Source of the DNA: Agromyces tardus
GTDB lineage: Bacteria > Actinomycetota > Actinomycetes > Actinomycetales > Microbacteriaceae
DNA length: 64,000 nt
NCBI RefSeq assembly: GCF_003710805.1
Contig: NZ_RHHB01000015.1
Coordinates: 1 to 64,000, forward strand
Direction: 5' to 3'
Numbering within the stretch: the stretch's first letter is position 1; every line of letters begins with the position of its first letter. A program made the translations under genes and the position numbers. Of the stretch, positions 61,789 through 64,000 are shown in pieces. The notes under the pieces are model-generated. The model saw nothing but the letters and a program-made list of their open reading frames with translations. It was not told the DNA's origin and searched no databases.

Positions 61789-61943
61789 GTGATTCGTCCT
61801 TGCTGCATCAGTGGTGCTCGTCAGTGCGAATTGCACCGAGGACAATGCAAGCAGGCGGGCCCGGATCCGACGAACTTGCCCCGACCCCTTGCTTTCAGGC
61901 CCGATCAACGGGAGAAACCGGCACGGCCGGATCGGGCGCCGGA

Positions 61944-62717
61944 TCAGCGATCGAGCTGCAGGCGTCTCCAGGAAAGCGCGCAGAGCGCGCCGAAGACGAG
62001 CGGCACCGTCGGCACCAGGAGCAGCGCCTCCGTCGGCACGGATCCCGGCGAGATGGCCCACAACGCGGGAGCGACGATCGGCAGCCACGTGCCGAAGTCG
62101 GCGACCGCGAGCACCTGGGCGACGACCATGATGACGATGGTCGCGCCGATCCCGGGCAGCAGTCCGCGCCCGATCGTCGCCGCCCAGGCCGCCGGCACCG
62201 CGATGAGTGCCGTGAGCGCGGCGAGCACGGGCACGCGTGCGATCTCGCCGAGGCCCGCGGCATCCGTCGCCCCGAAGCCCATGGCGAAGCCCAGCACGGC
62301 GATCGCCGCCGTGAGGAGGACGGCGACGCCTGCCGCCCAGATTCCGAAGACGGTGAGCTTCGCGAGGGCGATCGTGGCGCGGGAGACGGGAAGGGCGAAG
62401 AGCGCCGAGACCGTGCCGTCGGCGAACTCACGGCCGAACATCCAGCTCAGCGCGATGCCGAACGCGCCGAGTCCGCCCGCGGCGGTGACCTGCACGACGA
62501 CGCCGACCAGGCGCGCCCAGCCGTCGAGCTCGGCGAGTGGGCCGAGCTTGGCGAGCACCTGCTCCTGGCCGGATGCCGCGGCGAGCAGCATCCCGACGGC
62601 GATCGCGGTCACTCCTGCAAGGAACAGGACCGTGATCGACAGCATCACCCGGGACGCGGCGGCCTTGCGCGCTTCGAAGGCGAGCGCGACGCCGAATCCG
62701 TGGAACGCCCCGTTCAT
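61944..62717 (-). CDS. ABC transporter permease
   Basis: This 257-residue membrane protein has six helices typical of an ABC-2-type permease, including VLFLAGVTAIAVGMLLAA, the GREFADGTVSALFALPVSRATIALAKL coupling block after helix 2, and TWLPIVAPALWAISPG. It overlaps the ATPase stop as ATGA, so a homodimer with two ATPase subunits is expected. Its role (export of a drug, peptide or lipid, or bacteriocin-type immunity) cannot be read from the sequence. Confidence 0.87.
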   Translation of the reverse strand: MNGAFHGFGVALAFEARKAAASRVMLSITVLFLAGVTAIAVGMLLAAASGQEQVLAKLGPLAELDGWARLVGVVVQVTAAGGLGAFGIALSWMFGREFADGTVSALFALPVSRATIALAKLTVFGIWAAGVAVLLTAAIAVLGFAMGFGATDAAGLGEIARVPVLAALTALIAVPAAWAATIGRGLLPGIGATIVIMVVAQVLAVADFGTWLPIVAPALWAISPGSVPTEALLLVPTVPLVFGALCALSWRRLQLDR

Positions 62718-63451
62718 GCCGCGCTCCGGGCGCGGTCGTCGGCGTGCACCGCGGCGAAGAACGCGCGCTCGAGGTCGACGCCGGCCGGGTCGAGCGCGCC
62801 GATCGCGCGCCCGTCGTTGATGACCGTGATGCGATCGGCGATGCGCGCGACCTCGTCGAGGTGGTGGCTCGAGACGAGCACCCCGGCTCCCGCCTCGACC
62901 CGCCGCAGGAGCGATTCGCGCAACAGGATGACGCCCGCCGGGTCGAGCGCACTCGTGGGCTCGTCGAGCACGATGACCTGCGGGTCGTGCGCGAGCGCGG
63001 CGGCGAGCCCCACCCGTTGGCGGTTGCCGAGCGACAGCCGGCTCGTGCGCACGTCGGTGTATCGGGCGAGGTCGAACTCGGCGATGACCGCGGCGACGGC
63101 GGCGGTGGCCTCCTGGCGGCCGAGACCGTGCAGCCGTGCGGCCGCGAGCAGGTTCGCGCGCGCGTCGAGCTCGGCGTAGGCCAGGGGAGTGTCCACGAGG
63201 TGCCCGACCCGCCGCCACGTCGCGGGGCCCGCCTTCCGCACGTCGACGCCATCGACGCGCACGTCGCCGGCGTCGGGGCGCAGCATCCCGAGCAGCAGGC
63301 GCATGAGCGTGGTCTTCCCTGCGCCGTTGAGGCCGACGATCGCGTGCACCTCGCCCGGCGCGACCACCAGGTCGATGCCGTGGACGCCCGCGCCGCCGCG
63401 GAACTCGCGCGCGAGGGCGCGCGCCTCGATCCGTGCCACGGGCCCGCTCAC
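62714..63451 (-). CDS. ABC transporter ATP-binding protein
   Basis: This 245-residue ATPase has Walker A GLNGAGKTT, a Q-loop-like region (VGHLVDTPLAYAELDARANL), signature SLGNRQRVGLA, Walker B VIVLDEPTSALDP and switch His in VLVSSHHLDE. It is of the one-domain exporter type that pairs with ABC-2 permeases. The signature LSLGN departs from LSGGQ, as is common in this subfamily. The GTG start overlaps the TetR stop as GTGA, and the permease follows by ATGA, so three genes form one coupled unit. Confidence 0.92.
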   Translation of the reverse strand: MSGPVARIEARALAREFRGGAGVHGIDLVVAPGEVHAIVGLNGAGKTTLMRLLLGMLRPDAGDVRVDGVDVRKAGPATWRRVGHLVDTPLAYAELDARANLLAAARLHGLGRQEATAAVAAVIAEFDLARYTDVRTSRLSLGNRQRVGLAAALAHDPQVIVLDEPTSALDPAGVILLRESLLRRVEAGAGVLVSSHHLDEVARIADRITVINDGRAIGALDPAGVDLERAFFAAVHADDRARSAA

Positions 63452-64000
63452 GACGCCACCTCGATCACGTCGAGGGCTCGCTCGATCGCGTCGGCCAGCG
63501 TGCCGCGCTCGGACTCCGCCCACGAGAACAGCCCGGCGACGAGCGCCGCGAGCACGGACGCCGCGGCGACCCGTGCGACTTCGGGTGTCGCGCCGTCGGC
63601 GACGAGCTGCTCGACCACGGCCTGCTCGGTGTTGCCGGTCGAGCGCCACACGGCGCCCCGGAGCGAGGGCGTTCCCGCGGCGATGCGCACCTTCCTCCTG
63701 ATGATGGGCGTCTCGGGTTCGGGCAGCGCCCGCCACGCCGAGCGGATGCCGCGGGCGGCCCGCAGGAACGGAGGCGACTCACGCGGCTCCGCGGCGATGG
63801 CGGCGGTGAGGATCGGGTCGTAGGGGTCGTCGAGCACCAGGTGCTCCTTGGCGGGGAAGTAGCGGAAGAAGGTCATCTCGGTCACCCCCGCTGCTCGCGC
63901 GATCTGGGCGACCGTGGTCTGTTCGTAGCCCTGCCGTTCGAACATGTCGAGGCCGTGTTCGACCAATGCGGCGAGGGTGCGCTCGCGCTTGGACGGGGGC
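63448..64000 (-). CDS. TetR-family regulator of the ABC transporter (5' end beyond the window)
   Basis: At least 184 residues are present; the frame stays open to the right edge (PPSKRERTLAAL...), so the start lies outside. The TetR helix-turn-helix reads TTVAQIARAAGVTEMTFFRYFPAKEHLVL, followed by a helical ligand domain ending TLADAIERALDVIEVAS. FRYF with Pro-Ala-Lys is typical of the AcrR-like subgroup. It is first in the operon with the ABC ATPase and permease and probably represses them until an inducer binds. Confidence 0.88.
   Translation of the reverse strand, partial: PPSKRERTLAALVEHGLDMFERQGYEQTTVAQIARAAGVTEMTFFRYFPAKEHLVLDDPYDPILTAAIAAEPRESPPFLRAARGIRSAWRALPEPETPIIRRKVRIAAGTPSLRGAVWRSTGNTEQAVVEQLVADGATPEVARVAAASVLAALVAGLFSWAESERGTLADAIERALDVIEVAS

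Overview
This 64 kb window is very GC-rich, densely packed actinobacterial chromosome. The gene content fits a Microbacteriaceae soil bacterium (Agromyces/Microbacterium-like; this is inference). Supporting points are near-universal G/C at third codon positions, a DUF3516 helicase, a DUF7882 protein, a PspA locus of actinobacterial layout, and many genes whose -10 box (TAnnnT, often TAGGCT) lies about 6 nt before the start codon, as expected for leaderless mRNAs. No rRNA, tRNA, CRISPR array, insertion sequence or phage gene was seen.

Layout. 1-6.7 kb: hexuronate (glucuronide) catabolism, with the tail of a probable fructuronate reductase, beta-glucuronidase, a GPH sugar symporter, an enolase-superfamily mannonate dehydratase, gluconate kinase and a LacI regulator. 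6.7-13.8 kb: phosphoketolase coupled to a lipoprotein, an AEC transporter, a DUF1353 protein and a large membrane hydrolase-like protein. 14-18.8 kb: a TetR regulator diverging from a small membrane protein over a double operator, a DUF3516 helicase and a DMT transporter. 19-25 kb: a large secreted nuclease/5'-nucleotidase and a copper-linked YcnI-CopC pair. 25-34 kb: SDR, RecQ, a GH3 glycosidase embedded among three paralogous small membrane proteins, and an acyl-CoA oxidase. 34-41.7 kb: a REP-like cluster, small membrane proteins, thioredoxin with a DUF2892 protein, malate dehydrogenase, a proline iminopeptidase with a poly-aspartate tail, a zinc metallopeptidase, two alpha/beta hydrolases and an EamA transporter. 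42-52.9 kb: alcohol dehydrogenase, a secreted beta-helix protein, LacI and AraC regulators, an MFS exporter behind a CsoR-type operator, a membrane molybdopterin oxidoreductase, a DUF7882 protein and a hydrolase.

53-59.6 kb holds the most interesting locus: a 1318-aa Pls/PosA-type poly-amino-acid synthetase (adenylation, carrier, then membrane segments alternating with three hexapeptide-repeat-like domains), overlapped by an M1-type metallopeptidase and facing an Sfp-type phosphopantetheinyl transferase. The adenylation pocket read by eye resembles codes for basic amino acids, so the locus may make and trim a cationic isopeptide polymer of the epsilon-poly-lysine kind. 59.7-64 kb: a PspA stress locus and a TetR-controlled ABC transporter that runs off the edge.

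Across the window one 10-mer, GGATGCCGCG, recurs far above expectation on both strands, inside genes and as inverted pairs at gene ends. It is reported as a candidate genome-wide signal.
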